A stretch of DNA of 64,000 nt from Cytidiella melzeri (Eukaryota; Basidiomycota; Agaricomycetes; Polyporales; Irpicaceae): assembly GCA_022592445.1 (NCBI GenBank), contig JABYQR010000116.1, positions 1 to 64,000 on the forward strand. Reading direction: 5' to 3'. Of the stretch, positions 1 to 7,819 are shown in pieces. The notes beneath the pieces are model-generated. The model worked only from the letters and a program-made list of their open reading frames with translations. It made no database searches and was not told where the DNA came from. Both the position numbers and the translations under genes were made by a program. How positions within the stretch are numbered: the stretch's first letter is position 1; the number at the start of each line of letters is the position of its first letter.

Positions 1-1
1 A

Positions 2-485
2 ACGTGTCCCAGTCATTTCCAAATGCTGGTTTGGAGTTGGCCAGCTCCTCAATATGAGGACGAGCCCAGTCGGCAGCGTCGTCTTGCATGAATGATAGGG
101 CGCTGGTGATGAGTTTGTGAGGATCAAAGATCCTCGCGCCGTTGTTATCCAGCCGGACTTGTCCTTGGGCATCCTGCTGAAAGAATGCTTTGCCCTGATT
201 TTGCGCCCAGACGATGAACGCGTGTCGGAAGAGCCTGGCTTCTGACGAGGTTTTCCCCTTAAAGGAGACCGGCTTTTCAACGATACTCCGTTCCCTGGAG
301 CCGTGAGTAGCAGCGACAACCGCTGGCGTCTGTGCGGCGGCGAGTGCAGCCACCTGATTTGTAAGGTCAACCATCCTCTGTGTTAAGACGCCCAATATAT
401 TTAGGACGTCTTGCTGGCTCAGGTTGGTGACTGGGGCAGCTGGGGCAGCAGGGGCGGCGGGCTGGTTGGGCTGGTTGGGATCCAT
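2..485 (-). CDS. gag: Ty3/gypsy Gag of element A, N-terminal part
   Basis: An open frame starts at ATG 485 and runs without a stop to the left window edge (161 codons visible). The first 25 residues are a low-complexity Pro/Ala/Gln stretch. A Leu-rich segment follows, then the sequence VSFKGKTSSEARLFRHAF and a region ending in ALSFMQDDAADWARPHIEEL, which resembles the capsid-type Gag domain of fungal Ty3/gypsy elements. It lies 41 nt after the stop of the extra ORF and would be the second cistron on the element transcript. The C-terminal part, including any zinc knuckle, is outside the window. Confidence 0.75.
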   Translation of the reverse strand, partial: MDPNQPNQPAAPAAPAAPVTNLSQQDVLNILGVLTQRMVDLTNQVAALAAAQTPAVVAATHGSRERSIVEKPVSFKGKTSSEARLFRHAFIVWAQNQGKAFFQQDAQGQVRLDNNGARIFDPHKLITSALSFMQDDAADWARPHIEELANSKPAFGNDWDT

Positions 486-526
486 GTCGAAGAAATGTAT
501 GCAATTGTTAAAAAACTATGGACTGT

Positions 527-1255
527 CTAGATCCACTCGAAGTAGCTATCGTTATTAACTACGTTAAGTTGCGCAAGAACTTTGCTATAGTTCTTGCGAA
601 GCTGCTTAAACGAGACTTTTCCAATTGCTTTGCAACCCCAATCTAGGAGTTGCCACTCGCGGTCGGCTGTGACAGGTGCGAGCTCGTCAAGTCGGTTAAG
701 GAAGCGATTGACTTTATTGACGAGGTGGAGTAGCGCACGACGATGGTCGGGGTCTGCGCAGTTGAGAAGTTCTTGTAGCTCTGTTAAAGCTTGCAAGCGG
801 GTATGGACAGCAGTAAGCTTCGGCCTGAAGATGCCGATGAGGTCAGCCGGTGATAACTTTTTGAAGTCTATCAGTACTGGTTTGGGTGCAGCGGGAGCGG
901 GAGTGGGCGGAGGGAGTTTGGCAAGTCGCTCAGCGAGAGTCGGCTTGTGAGTTTGTTGCTCAGCAAGAGTGCGAGCACGTTCCTCGGCTGCACGTTCTCC
1001 GTATGCTCGGGCAGAAGCGCGGAGTTGTCGATTTTCCTCGTAAGAGGGGACGGTGAGGGTGATGCCTTTGACAGGCGGCTTCTTTGATACGTACTTCGCG
1101 ACGTTGACGAGGTCTTTGTCAGACCAGCGATGAGGTTGACCGCTCGTACGCTTGGCAGCGAGAGCGTCGAGGAAAGATGGGGGGAGGCACCTCTTGAGCT
1201 GAGGCTCGTTCGTAGAGAGGTCCTTGGAAAAACGGGTGCGCGTGTCCTTAGGCAC
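527..1255 (-). CDS. extra ORF ("ORF0") upstream of gag, element A
   Basis: A 242-aa protein of unknown function encoded between the LTR and gag. It is homologous along its length to the ORF at 3849-4568 in element B. Shared features are PKD near the N-terminus, G-x-PH followed by DKDL/EKDL and YVS about residues 40-60, an ERA/TLA charged helix about residues 85-115, a proline linker, KPVxxDFxKxS about residue 125, GIxxPK, and a C-terminal IGxxxFxQLRKxx...YFE. No signal peptide, membrane segment or known catalytic motif is visible; helical content seems high. Conservation in two diverged elements argues that it is a real element protein. It could be a structural or nucleic-acid-binding accessory protein; this is inference. 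Confidence 0.7.
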   Translation of the reverse strand: MPKDTRTRFSKDLSTNEPQLKRCLPPSFLDALAAKRTSGQPHRWSDKDLVNVAKYVSKKPPVKGITLTVPSYEENRQLRASARAYGERAAEERARTLAEQQTHKPTLAERLAKLPPPTPAPAAPKPVLIDFKKLSPADLIGIFRPKLTAVHTRLQALTELQELLNCADPDHRRALLHLVNKVNRFLNRLDELAPVTADREWQLLDWGCKAIGKVSFKQLRKNYSKVLAQLNVVNNDSYFEWI

Positions 1256-1389
1256 TGAACAACGCAGGGGGTAGAAACGGACGACGTAAGTAGTAGCTCA
1301 ACGGTATGAAAAGACCGGAGACGTACTCGTCAAACAGGAATAAACTTTTTTTAAACGGTGGGAATGGGGGAACCCAGGGTTTCACAACG

Positions 1390-1650
1390 ATCTCGACCTA
1401 ATGACACGGAGACAAGGCTCGACGTGACAAACAGGGACACGAAGTGGATGACGACAAAGTGGTGGTGGTAGGCGTGAAGCTCAATACTCTCACCAGCTAT
1501 AAACCTTATGCAGATGTCTAGCCCAGTAAAGACCAAGTTAGTATTGTGACTACCAGCTATGTAGTACAAGAGTGGGTTTGCTTACCTAGCCCAGTAAAGA
1601 CCAAGAGGTCGAGATGGGGGGCTAGGAGCGTACATGTAGCAGTATATATA
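1390..1650 (-). promoter_or_regulatory. element A promoter and self-priming pair
   Basis: TATATATA lies at 1643-1650. The sequence ATCTCGACCT (minus strand, 1615 to 1606) begins 35 nt downstream of the first T of the TATA box, near the expected mRNA 5' end. Its exact complement AGGTCGAGAT lies at 1399 to 1390, two bases after the LTR end, where the primer-binding site belongs. The arrangement matches the self-priming described for the Tf1/sushi group. Confidence 0.65.
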
Positions 1651-2160
1651 GACTTCAGGGACCTGCGCACAGACCATGTTGAGGGCAGGCTTTGCAAGAA
1701 GCCGTGTGAACGAAGAACAAAAAGAACTACCTAAAGGAGAACAATAGCTATTGTCTAGACCTTGCCAAGAACTCTACCCGTGAGAGAATCTATCTAAAAG
1801 GAGACCAACTATTGTATTCCATTCCCACACCTGTGAGAACATCCTTCCATACAGAGAACAATAAGGAAAGAATAATAAGGAGCCCATGTGGACAGTATCT
1901 ATGACGTCAAACCCTAGCTATGGGCTGAGCCATGTGCTTGTAGCCATGTGGTCTTACTTAAGCTAAGTCACATGCCAGTGTGACGTAGTAGCAAGTAATG
2001 TGACCGTGTGGAGCGTCTAAGCCACGTGATACGGGCGCTTAATAGACGTGCAAAGGAGTTTATGCAGAGAGAATTGAAACTAGGTTGTAGCCCGGAGTTT
2101 TACAGATAAAAACAAGAGGTAAATTGCGAAAATTAAGGGCTAGTCAGGCCATCCATGACA
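1402..2160 (-). repeat. 5' LTR of element A (LTR-A)
   Basis: The ends are TGTCATGG (at 2160) and ...GTGTCA (at 1402), and the same two-base TT spacer and priming site follow as in element B. A TATATATA box sits at 1643-1650. A 20-bp direct repeat containing the word TAAAGACCAAG occurs near 1518 and 1587. The left boundary is inferred from where the protease frame of element B is lost. Confidence 0.6.
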
Positions 2161-2462
2161 CCATCTCGATTTGGGGTTCCGTCTATGTTGTACACCGGAA
2201 TGGGTTGTTTCAATTTCCGGGTTCTGATACGATGCTCTCGAACAAACCGTTTATGAATGAATAGTGTCAAGGCTCCACTATCAATCATTGCTGCGACTTC
2301 TTTAGATCTCCGTACTCCTGAAACTGTGATGGGTACGTGAAAATGTTCTGATTCAGAACCAGTCTCTAATACATCAGACGCGAGTACGGAAAATCTATTG
2401 TTACATGGTATACGCGGGGCACGTGCTTGCGCAGCTCGAATCACGGCCCAAATCAAAAACCC
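2161..2462 (-). pseudogene. pol: pol fragment with retropepsin, element B
   Basis: This frame is -1 relative to gag and has no ATG; it is entered at the slippery site. About 100 residues of element B remain. The protease motif AMIDSGALTLFI is present with its catalytic Asp in DSG, followed by VYNIDGTPNRDG, typical of Ty3-type aspartic proteases. The frame then crosses into the LTR of element A (residues VMDGLTSP) and stops at 2135-2133. Reverse transcriptase and integrase are absent. The break is an insertion rather than gradual decay, since the protease frame itself is clean. Confidence 0.8.
2417..2462 (-). promoter_or_regulatory. -1 programmed ribosomal frameshift signal at the gag stop
   Basis: On the minus strand the heptamer G GGT TTT (2462 to 2456) is in the gag frame directly before the TGA stop (2455 to 2453). 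After a 6-nt spacer, GGGCCGTG (2449 to 2442) can pair with CACG (2425 to 2422) and GCCC (2420 to 2417), giving an 8-bp stem with one bulged T and a 16-nt loop. The open pol frame is exactly -1. Confidence 0.75.
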
Positions 2463-3790
2463 TCCTCAAGTCTCTTCTTGAGGTCGGCATTCTCCGCCTT
2501 CAACTTTTCCAGCTCTCCAAGTATTGCGTTTAGGGTTACTTCTGATACCCCTGACGGAGTTGGCTCTCCGGTTGCCTCCGGTTTCTTCCCTTCGGCTTTA
2601 GAGGTCGAGGCCTCTGCATTGGTAGCTGCTACATGTGGTCCACAAGGAGGTGGACGAGGAACTGCGGGTTTGGTACATGTGCGCGCAATATGATTGGGAT
2701 CCGTTGTAAGTTCCTGGCAGTTATAACACCGCCGTCCTTGTTGCATCTTGGAGGCATCAACCTCCATAGGAACCGGATTGTTGGGAGCGCGAGGGACCGG
2801 AGTAAACCGGGGCTGGGACTGAGTAGGTCTCGACGTGGTCGACGAGGGAACAGATGGAATTTTCTTCTCCGTTGTTTCTCTGATGCGGGCATACGCAGCT
2901 GCCATTTTCAGAGACCTGTCAATCCACCCCTGATAGGTTGTTGGCGGAGCTTCGGCAGTTGCCAATCTACCATAGATGTACTCTGGGAGACCCTTGATGA
3001 AGCGGATCTCCTTGTCCTTGTCGCTTAACCCGGAGATGCGACCCACATAGGATTGGAAGTCCGTGACATATGTTCCTATGTCACGCGCATTCTTCTCCTT
3101 CTTCTCAGCTCCACAGAGCTTCTCCAATTCTCGGATAGCAGTATCTTCGGGTGTTGCATCGCCAAAGTACTTCTTGAGCTCGGTCTTAAACTTGGCCCAT
3201 GTATCAAGGTTGGCCGGCAAGTTACCGTTGTGATCAGCCATATGGTCTGTGACTGGTATTGCCCATTGGGCAGCCTTCTCTGACAACCGGTAGATTGCTG
3301 TCAGGACCTTGGTTTTTTCATCGGCAATACTGGCGGTCACCCAGTAAGCTTCGCATTGTGACAGGAACCGTTCTAAGTCGCGGCCATGTTCGCCCTTGTA
3401 TCTATCGGGCTTGGTGTCGTTATTGTTGACCGTGACTTGCTGTCTCGGCATTGCTTGCGTAACTGCAGCTACAATGGCTGCAATTAAGGCAGGATCAACA
3501 GCGGGTGTTGTCATTGTGATGGGAGTAGTGATGGGGTCGGGAATAATGGGGGTGACGTCTGGTGAGACCAGTGGAATTTCCGGTACAACTAAACTGGTAT
3601 CAACTTCGACTTCTTCAGGAACTTCGACAGTCAACGGAATTTGACTGTTATCACAGGGTACGTAACCGAAGTATCGTTGTCTTTGTCTGAAATGACGAGA
3701 TACCACAAACTTTCGACTCCAATTTGGACACGGCTGCTGTTTGCAGACTTCAATGTACGCGTGATCCTCTTCGTTATCGTGACAGTCCAC
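2453..3790 (-). CDS. gag: Ty3/gypsy Gag, element B
   Basis: A 445-aa Gag. Residues 1-110 are acidic and Pro/Thr/Val rich. The capsid-like region covers roughly residues 120-300 and includes KPDRYKGEHGRDLERFLSQC and WAKFKTELKKYFGD, typical of retrotransposon Gag. A zinc-knuckle-like C-x2-C-x8-H-x4-C lies near residue 355, where the second spacing is wider than the usual x4. The last 25 residues form a charged coiled-coil-like helix rich in Glu, Lys and Leu. The stop codon is part of the frameshift signal, so Gag-Pol would be made by -1 slippage. It starts 58 nt after the stop of the extra ORF. Confidence 0.85.
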   Translation of the reverse strand: MDCHDNEEDHAYIEVCKQQPCPNWSRKFVVSRHFRQRQRYFGYVPCDNSQIPLTVEVPEEVEVDTSLVVPEIPLVSPDVTPIIPDPITTPITMTTPAVDPALIAAIVAAVTQAMPRQQVTVNNNDTKPDRYKGEHGRDLERFLSQCEAYWVTASIADEKTKVLTAIYRLSEKAAQWAIPVTDHMADHNGNLPANLDTWAKFKTELKKYFGDATPEDTAIRELEKLCGAEKKEKNARDIGTYVTDFQSYVGRISGLSDKDKEIRFIKGLPEYIYGRLATAEAPPTTYQGWIDRSLKMAAAYARIRETTEKKIPSVPSSTTSRPTQSQPRFTPVPRAPNNPVPMEVDASKMQQGRRCYNCQELTTDPNHIARTCTKPAVPRPPPCGPHVAATNAEASTSKAEGKKPEATGEPTPSGVSEVTLNAILGELEKLKAENADLKKRLEEGF

Positions 3791-3848
3791 ACGATCGTCG
3801 GGATCAAAAACATGGAAAAGATTATCGCACTCAATGATTGCTTATCTA

Positions 3849-4568
3849 CTACAGGGGAAGTTTTTCGAAGTATCCTCCGTCTGCTACAAATGCAACTCTA
3901 CTCGTAAGTTCTGTCAACCTCTTGCGTAATTGCGTGAAGTGGATCTGCCCTACTGACTGCAGGCCCCAGCTCAGTGCTTTGAGCTGGGCAGGTGTGCGCG
4001 TGGAGAGTACTTCCTCCGTGTGCTCAATGAGGTGCAGAAGCTTGTCGTTGAGTAACAGGACTGATCTAACCTGTGAATTGTTGCGGTTGCGAGTGAGTTC
4101 GATCAGAATCTTGAGGTGTCTGGTAGTGGCCTCGATCTTCGGCTTGAGGATGCCGACTTGATCCTTGATGGAAAACTTGTGGAAGTCAAGGGTCACAGGT
4201 TTTTGTGCGTCTGGACGAGGTGGCGGGGGTGCCCGAGCAATGCGGTCCTTGAGAGACGGTTTCTCAATACGATCGGCGAGTGTTTGTGCGCGTTCCGTGC
4301 GTGCACGTTCCTTAATAGACTCGTTGTCACGAGCAAACTTTTCGTGGTCGAAGGCTGGGAGTCTGGTGCTGAGGGGGTGATAGTGGGGACGACGTGAGAC
4401 GTAGGAGACGATAGCTTCGAGGTCCTTCTCTGTATAGAGGTGAGGACGTCCTTGCTCACGTAGTTCTCGGCGAGCTTCAAAGAAGGACTCGGGTACGCGG
4501 CAACGAATGCGTATGTCCTTGGGCACTACAACCACGAAATGAGATGTAAGGTCAAAGGTCCGGGCCAA
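3849..4568 (-). CDS. extra ORF ("ORF0") upstream of gag, element B
   Basis: A 239-aa protein of unknown function, homologous to the 242-aa ORF at 527-1255. Conserved blocks in the same order are PKDIRIR, GRPHLYTEKDLEAIVSYVS, ERARTERAQTLAD, a short proline run, KPVTLDFHKFS, GILKPKI, LLLNDKLL, and a C-terminal QLRK plus GGYFE. The region between the blocks is strongly diverged, so the shared blocks suggest selection. It is the first cistron after a leader of about 340 nt on the predicted transcript. Expression of gag behind it would need reinitiation, internal entry or leaky scanning. No known domain was recognised. Confidence 0.7.
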   Translation of the reverse strand: MARTFDLTSHFVVVVPKDIRIRCRVPESFFEARRELREQGRPHLYTEKDLEAIVSYVSRRPHYHPLSTRLPAFDHEKFARDNESIKERARTERAQTLADRIEKPSLKDRIARAPPPPRPDAQKPVTLDFHKFSIKDQVGILKPKIEATTRHLKILIELTRNRNNSQVRSVLLLNDKLLHLIEHTEEVLSTRTPAQLKALSWGLQSVGQIHFTQLRKRLTELTSRVAFVADGGYFEKLPL

Positions 4569-4662
4569 TACAACGTACTGGTAAACCGGGGGGACTAAAC
4601 TTTTTAAAACTTTTGGGGAATAGGGAAGTGTGCGTTTGCGCGACGTCCAGGCGAGCGTACAG

Positions 4663-4939
4663 AGATTCTACCTAATGTCAGGAACACAACCAAACTCTAT
4701 GAAGAGCGAGGGAGTGACGACAAGGGGGAGAGGAACAACGAGCGGACTCGCGTGGACGATGACGACAGGGATAATGATGATGAGGGAAGAGGGAGATACG
4801 ACGCCGAGGGAGTAGCTAACAGTGAGCTAAAGACCAGGCTATATTAGTACAGTGATAGACCTAGTACAAGGTGGACGTCACCTAAAGACCAGGAGGTAGA
4901 ATCTGAGGTCTTTAGGGAGCTACAAGGTGGGTTTATATA
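4663..4939 (-). promoter_or_regulatory. element B promoter and self-priming pair
   Basis: TATATAAA lies at 4939 to 4932. AGATTCTACCT (4904 to 4894) starts 35 nt after the first T of the TATA box, near the expected transcript start. Its exact 11-nt complement AGGTAGAATCT is at 4673 to 4663, two bases (TT) after the LTR end. No tRNA-type TGG start is present at the primer-binding position. Element A has the same layout with a different sequence that still pairs. Confidence 0.7.
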
Positions 4940-5173
4940 CATCTCAGACAAGGACCCCTGGTACCGGGTCTGTACTCCTAACACTGCCGTGGGAACGTAT
5001 GGTGTGCTATGGTGCGATGTTCTACAATGTTCCACAATGTTCCAGCACCTTCTATGATCATGTGACCATTCTGTCACATGCACTTGATCAAATGCAGTAG
5101 CTATGTACCATCAATAAGATAAGATAAGGAAATTCAAAGGAAAAGAAAGGAAAAAGTGTGCATGTTCGTGACA
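4676..5173 (-). repeat. 5' LTR of element B (LTR-B family)
   Basis: The ends are TGTCA (5173) and TGACA (4676), an inverted pair. The minus strand carries TATATAAA at 4939 to 4932. The word CTAAAGACCAGG occurs twice, 57 bp apart. Two more copies of this LTR occur at 7055-7552 and 10435-10927, both with perfect target-site duplications, which fixes the termini. Confidence 0.9.
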
Positions 5174-5510
5174 TAGACCCAACTCTTCAACGCTGTAGAC
5201 AGCGTGCTCTGTCCGAGCATGCTACAGCACCGTCATATGCATTTACAGTGCTTGACACCTCGAACTGGTGAGTTGCTGTCCCACTAGTACATGTGGTGCT
5301 CACTGCTAAGTATTTTGTGCCGGCTGAGACAGCTGAGCACCCACCGTCTAGTGCAGTCGCTATCTTGCTTGGGTTGTCATGGTCGTCATTGGTGCCAGAT
5401 GGAGAGAACGTTGGAGCACGAGGAGCTGCCTGGTTCATAAAAACAAGCAGGTAAGCCCATAGCTCTTCGTTTGAGTGCCCTCACTTGTTCATTCTTGTAC
5501 TCATATCAGC
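5174..5510. other. 337 bp without a confident gene
   Basis: Short open stretches occur on the plus strand (about 5178-5440), but the reading frame has an in-frame stop unless a 43-bp intron is assumed near 5270. It may be the 3' remnant of a gene cut by element B. Nothing else is recognised. Confidence 0.3.
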
Positions 5511-7690
5511 ATGCCCAACCCTTGGTCCGGCCCAGCAAGCTCTCGCCCCCAAGGTTCTGCATTTCATGAGCTTGTGGTACTTCCCACCCTTGTACCTCAC
5601 CTTGCACGGCCTCTTCCTGGTATGATTGTGTCCCTTTCCTTGCTATGAATACTAACTATTACATCTCAGATGCCCCAGAAGCACAAGAAGTGTTGGTGGG
5701 CACTTCCGCTTCTGAAAGATCTGTCAGCACCCAACCGGATGCCAATGAGAATGACGGCGCAGAAGTCGCTGCAGTTGAAGCTCCAGGTTCATTCTCTACA
5801 ACTGCAACGGAAACACACTTTGTGCTTACTGATTCATTTCTATTCAGATTGGCTTTTCTTTGCTCTTGTCACTATCCACTGGCTCGAGCGTGTCCAGTCG
5901 GGACGTGCCATCAAGATGGCCAAACAGCAGGACACAAAACAGGTCTCCGCACAGACACCTGTCTTGAAGCTTGCTCATGCCGAGTTTGTCACACTTGCAC
6001 TCTCGGCACATGGCTACGAGGACCAATATGTACCTGGGCCAATCAGTGGGCCCGGAATGAAAGTGTATTGGACGGGATACCCAGGCAGGAAGGCAAATGC
6101 GCCCACCGTTTCGAATGACAAGGACTGGGCTGTTCTATGCCGCCAACTGGGTACAACACATGGATCAATTAAAATCATCTCAGTCACGTTTGATCTTGAG
6201 GCCATGGACGGTTTCAAAACTTGTAAGCGTGTAAGTTGTTATCTCTATAGCTGCCTATTATTACTGACAGAGATGGTTACAGCCTCTCAGCCCAGATGGG
6301 CATGACAGCCGTCTCAAGATGGCTTCCGGTACTAGAGTACGTCTGTGGTCATATATCCATGTTGCCCTCACTGACATTTGTTCCAAGGTCCCATCGGCAA
6401 ACGACTACTCACAGGAAACCTGCGTGATTGCTCAGGCAATCGAAGCAATCAAGGCACACTGGGACTGTGGCCTGCATGGTGGTCACTGCTACCTCAGTGC
6501 AGACGCTACTTATGTTATCCTCAACCGGTTTTGACTCAAACAATGGGGTGCAGCTAATGTAAGTTAGCATGATTCATGTATACGTTTTTTACTAATCCCA
6601 TAAATAGGTAGCTGAAGCTCGCTCGCCCATGGAACCTCCTCCTCAGGTTCTCCTCCTTGAGTGGACCGTAACTGTCAACACTGCAGGCTCCTCCAGCCTG
6701 AGCAGTGCAGCATCAAGACCCCGCGGCCCTGCAGGTCCGAACCCGGCTACAACACCTTCGACATTTATGACAGACACCAATAGTCTGTTACTCGGCCTTG
6801 CCACTCCCCTTATCACTATGGCCATGCAACAGATGTCCTCATGGCACCCCAACTCACCTTCACGTCGCTCGGCTGCAGTTACACATCCCCGCTCACCTGT
6901 GACTCCATCTTGTGACCCCCGCTCTTCACCTCTGCCTCCCGTTGATGATGAACTTTGCCTCTGTCTCGAGGCTTTTGGTCGTGCAAAGCACCTTGTCCCG
7001 AATGTTGTGGCACACACTCTTGCTGGCCTTGATGATGCTGCTTACTCACCTGACTGTCAAGAACACAACCAAACTCTATGAAGAGCGAGGAAGTGATGAC
7101 AAGGAAAGAGGAACGACAAGCCAACTTGCGTGGACGATGACAACAGGGGTAATGGTGATGAGGAAAGGGAGAGAGACAACAACAAGAGAACAGCTAACAG
7201 TGAGCTAAAGACCAGGTTATATTGGTACAGCGATGGACTTGGTACAAGGTGGACGTTACCTAAAGACTAGGAGGTAGAATCTGAGGTCTTAGGGAGCTAC
7301 AGGGTGGGTTTATATACATCTCAGACAAGGACCCCTGGTACCGGGTCTGTACTCCTAACACTGCTGTGGGAACGTATGGTGTGCTATGGTGCGATGTTCT
7401 ACAATGTTCCACAAGGTTCCAGCACCTTCTATGATCATGTGACCAGTCTGTCACATGTACTTGATCACATACAGGAGTCATGTGCCATTGATAAGATAAG
7501 ATAAGGAAAATAAAGAGAAAAAGAAAGGAAAAAGTGTGCATGTTTTGTAACACTGACACTATTGACAATCCAACTGTTGAGCGTCTGCAAGAACTTACAG
7601 GCTTGCCAGAAGGTCAGGCCTATCAGCTTCAACGCTTTGCTGCTGCTTGGTTGGGTAAGATTGAGGCAAAGCATGCTCGCCATGCTTGAA
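5511..7690 (+). pseudogene. unknown multi-exon gene, decayed and split by a solo LTR
   Basis: Spliced reading starts MPNPWSGP at 5511. Exons are roughly 5511-5620, 5671-5785, 5848-6231, 6283-6336, 6388-6559, 6608-7054 and 7558-7690, with GT-AG introns of about 50-60 bp. The protein has a short hydrophobic stretch (WLFFALVTIHWL), then conserved-looking motifs such as GPISGPGMKVYWTGYPGRKA, AEARSPMEPPPQVLLLEW and, after the LTR, ERLQELTGLPEGQAYQLQRF. Two lesions are seen: a TGA in place of a sense codon at 6532-6534 (NRF*LKQWG, explained by one CGA to TGA change), and the LTR at 7055-7552, which splits the last exon. Removing one copy of the 5-bp duplication restores the frame. I do not recognise the function; similar proteins of unknown role seem common near transposons in Agaricomycetes. 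Confidence 0.6.
7055..7552 (-). repeat. solo LTR of element-B family, with 5-bp duplication CTGAC
   Basis: This is a 498-bp copy of LTR-B in minus orientation, including TATATAAA and the priming word. Identical CTGAC flanks lie at 7050-7054 and 7553-7557. No internal sequence remains, so it is the product of LTR-LTR recombination. Confidence 0.92.
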
Positions 7691-7819
7691 TCACAGGCCA
7701 ATTATCTTTTTTAATCCTGCATGTCTCTTTCTCACATATGTCCCCTTTAGTGATCAACTTAATTCTGTCTTCATGTACATATGGTCATTCCGTATCTATT
7801 CTACTAGCATATTCTGATT

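Larger units (their letters stand above)
1..2160 (-). mobile_element. Ty3/gypsy element A (5' part; runs off the left edge)
   Basis: In minus-strand order this holds a 5' LTR (2160 to 1402), a self-priming site, an extra ORF (1255 to 527) and the start of gag (485 onward, cut by the window edge). The LTR starts TGTCATGG inside the protease reading frame of element B, so A inserted into B after B was already in place. Only one end is visible, so no target-site duplication can be checked. The layout matches element B closely, down to the spacing of TATA box, priming sequence and LTR end, so the two are related families of one lineage. Classification as Ty3/gypsy rests on the Gag type and on B's protease; no reverse transcriptase is in view. 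Confidence 0.8.
2161..5173 (-). mobile_element. Ty3/gypsy element B (5' half, interrupted by element A)
   Basis: In minus-strand order: 5' LTR (5173 to 4676), self-priming site, extra ORF (4568 to 3849), gag (3790 to 2453), a -1 frameshift signal, and the start of pol with a retropepsin. Pol is lost at 2160 where element A begins. Two solo LTRs of the same family occur at 7055-7552 and 10435-10927. The element cannot move by itself as seen here because reverse transcriptase, RNase H and integrase are missing from the window. Confidence 0.85.

Noticed and set aside
1553..1580. TGGTAGTCACAATAC as a tRNA-type primer-binding site for element A
   Set aside because: It lies inside the LTR when boundaries are set by analogy with element B, whose ends are fixed by two solo LTRs with duplications.
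6532..6534. In-frame TGA as a selenocysteine codon
   Set aside because: Fungi of this group are not known to use selenocysteine, and a single C-to-T change explains the stop in an already disrupted gene.
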